A stretch of 7,221 nucleotides of DNA. Source: Acidimicrobium sp. BACL17 MAG-120823-bin42 (GTDB lineage Bacteria > Actinomycetota > Acidimicrobiia > Acidimicrobiales > Ilumatobacteraceae). The stretch lies in contig LIAZ01000062.1 of the NCBI GenBank assembly GCA_001438985.1, positions 1 through 7,221 on the forward strand. The letters run 5' to 3'. Shown one piece after another: positions 6,391 through 7,221 of this stretch. How positions within the stretch are numbered: the first letter of the stretch is position 1; every line of letters begins with the position of its first letter. The notes below the pieces were generated by a model. That model had not been told where the DNA came from. It saw nothing but the letters and a program-made list of their open reading frames with translations, and did no database searches. The translations under genes and the position numbers were made by a program.

Positions 6391-6978
6391 TCAATTGCGT
6401 GTTGCAGAAACACGTTGCACAAAATTACGAATCATGTCATGGCCCGAAGTGGTGAGAATGCTTTCTGGATGAAACTGCACACCTTCAACATCACAATCGG
6501 TGTGTCGCACACCCATGATCATTCCCGATTCGGTGTGTGCGGTAACCGACAACACTTCTGGCAGTGTTTCGCGCTCAATGATCAACGAGTGATAGCGCGT
6601 CGCCGGCATTGGGTTGGGAAGGCCCGCAAACACACCTTCATTACGGTGATGAATCGGCGAGGTTTTGCCATGCACGAGTTCGGGAGCACGAACCACGACT
6701 CCGCCATACACATGACCAATGGCTTGATGTCCAAGACACACACCAAACACGGGTACACGGCCTGCAAACTCACGGATTGCATCACACAACATGCCTGCGT
6801 CTTCTGGGCGCCCCGGGCCAGGCGAGAGCAGCACGCCATCTGGTGACAACGCCGCTGCTTGCGATGCTGTCATTTCGTTATTACGAATCACAACTGGATC
6901 AACGCCCAATTCACCCAAGTACTGCACCAGGTTGTAGACAAAACTGTCAAAGTTGTCGATCACCAAAATGCGCTTCAC
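6391..6978 (-). CDS. trpG/pabA: Glutamine amidotransferase subunit of anthranilate / aminodeoxychorismate synthase
   Basis: This 195-residue class I glutamine amidotransferase releases ammonia from glutamine for the partner TrpE (anthranilate, tryptophan pathway) or PabB (aminodeoxychorismate, folate pathway). It is full length. Motifs seen are ILVIDNFDSFVYNLVQYL (4-21), the oxyanion strand LSPGPGRPEDAG (51-62), the nucleophile Cys81 in FGVCLGHQAIG (78-88), HGKTS (103-107), RYHSL (128-132) and the catalytic His170-Glu172 in VQFHPES (167-173). The subfamily, TrpG or PabA, cannot be decided from sequence alone, and one protein often serves both. It starts at GTG with AGGCAGG (6987-6993) 8 bases upstream, one of the few plausible ribosome-binding sites here. 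It converges on pknB across 11 bases, as in the mycobacterial trpG-pknB pair, and no terminator is visible between them. Confidence 0.95.
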   Translation of the reverse strand: MKRILVIDNFDSFVYNLVQYLGELGVDPVVIRNNEMTASQAAALSPDGVLLSPGPGRPEDAGMLCDAIREFAGRVPVFGVCLGHQAIGHVYGGVVVRAPELVHGKTSPIHHRNEGVFAGLPNPMPATRYHSLIIERETLPEVLSVTAHTESGMIMGVRHTDCDVEGVQFHPESILTTSGHDMIRNFVQRVSATRN

Positions 6979-7003
6979 CCTGTAAGCCTGCCTGATTTAT
7001 GCC

Positions 7004-7023
7004 TGAGGCGAAACCTCATTTTT
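7004..7023 (+). terminator. Small T-tailed hairpin in the trpG/crgA spacer
   Basis: TGAGG (7004-7008) and CCTCA (7014-7018) form a perfect 5-bp stem with a 5-base loop (CGAAA), followed by TTTTT (7019-7023). Read on the plus strand this looks like a weak intrinsic terminator that could stop antisense readthrough coming from pknB across trpG, just before the crgA promoter. The stem is short, so it could equally be an operator or chance. Confidence 0.3.
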
Positions 7024-7027
7024 GATC

Positions 7028-7033
7028 TACACT
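7028..7033 (+). promoter_or_regulatory. Possible -10 box of crgA
   Basis: TACACT matches the -10 consensus at the key positions (TA at the start, T at the end). It ends 9 bases before the crgA ATG, predicting a start site at about 7040-7043 and a leaderless or nearly leaderless mRNA. This fits the lack of any Shine-Dalgarno before that ATG. No convincing -35 is seen. On the opposite strand, CATAAA (6996-7001) is a weak candidate -10 for trpG. Confidence 0.35.
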
Positions 7034-7042
7034 GATCACCTG

Positions 7043-7221
7043 ATGGCGCCAAACAAACGACGAACCGGTGGACGCACCACTCCAAAGGGCACCCAATCTG
7101 GACAGCGTGAGCACGTGCGACACAGCGCAGAGGCATCTTCGCGCTACACGCCACCGATTGCAAAAAGTGTGCGAATGAGCCCGCCGTGGGTGCCGGTTGT
7201 GATGTTTGCTTTGCTTGGGGT
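7043..7221 (+). CDS. crgA: Cell division protein CrgA, partial
   Basis: This is the N-terminal 59 residues of CrgA, a small two-helix membrane protein that binds FtsZ, FtsI and FtsQ and coordinates septation and peptidoglycan synthesis in actinobacteria. The visible part has a basic, low-complexity cytoplasmic N-terminus (residues 1-33), then RYTPPIAKSVRMSPPWVPVV (34-53), which matches the diagnostic CrgA signature RYTPP...SP.WVP. The first transmembrane helix begins at about 49 and is cut by the window edge (VMFALLG). The family is usually about 85-95 residues, so about one third is missing. Its position, divergent from trpG next to pknB, is the same as in mycobacteria, which strengthens the call. 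The actinobacterial restriction of CrgA is also the best taxonomic marker in the window. Confidence 0.93.
   Translation, partial: MAPNKRRTGGRTTPKGTQSGQREHVRHSAEASSRYTPPIAKSVRMSPPWVPVVMFALLG

Noticed and set aside
6398..6414. Inverted repeat CGTGTT-GCAGA-AACACG at the end of trpG
   Set aside because: It lies inside the last codons of trpG and has no T-run on either side, so it is not a credible terminator.

Overview
The window looks like chromosomal DNA of an actinobacterium (Actinomycetota). GC is moderate, roughly half by eye, and coding is dense with very short gaps. The right half carries the order fhaA-like, pstP-like PP2C, pknB, then convergent trpG/pabA, then divergent crgA. This is the conserved actinobacterial Ser/Thr-kinase and cell-division neighbourhood, seen in Mycobacterium as fhaA-fhaB-pstP-rodA-pbpA-pknA-pknB / trpG / crgA. 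The lower GC and compact layout could fit a streamlined aquatic lineage such as Acidimicrobiia. That placement is a guess, since no phylogenetic computation was possible.

Left region (about 1-2723): a cell-surface polysaccharide segment. A Wzm/TagG-type ABC exporter permease on the minus strand runs off the left edge. It starts with GTG, 30 bases downstream of a tRNA-Leu(CAG) on the same strand. Diverging from the tRNA are a small predicted coiled-coil protein with a basic, probably membrane-associating tail, and a tandem-domain family 2 glycosyltransferase. Their stop and start codons abut (TAA-ATG).

Central region (2733-6379): a plus-strand signalling operon. A DUF3662-FHA phosphothreonine-binding protein begins 9 bases after the glycosyltransferase stop. 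It is followed by a membrane-anchored PP2C Ser/Thr phosphatase and, overlapping that by 8 bases, a PknB-type receptor kinase with four extracellular PASTA repeats. The kinase, phosphatase and FHA reader form a complete phospho-signalling set expected to couple cell-wall state to growth and division. The usual fhaB, rodA, pbpA and pknA are absent from between these genes.

Right region (6391-7221): a glutamine amidotransferase (TrpG/PabA) on the minus strand converges on pknB with an 11-base gap. Divergent from it is crgA, a FtsZ-ring/septation membrane protein cut by the right edge. The 64-base trpG/crgA spacer holds a small T-tailed hairpin and a possible -10 box that would make crgA nearly leaderless.

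All genes found belong to recognisable families or, in one case, a recognisable architecture. I see no mobile element, CRISPR array or clearly novel system. The points of interest are the reduced kinase operon, its in-frame abutment with the glycosyltransferase, the tRNA-permease arrangement, and the general scarcity of Shine-Dalgarno sequences.
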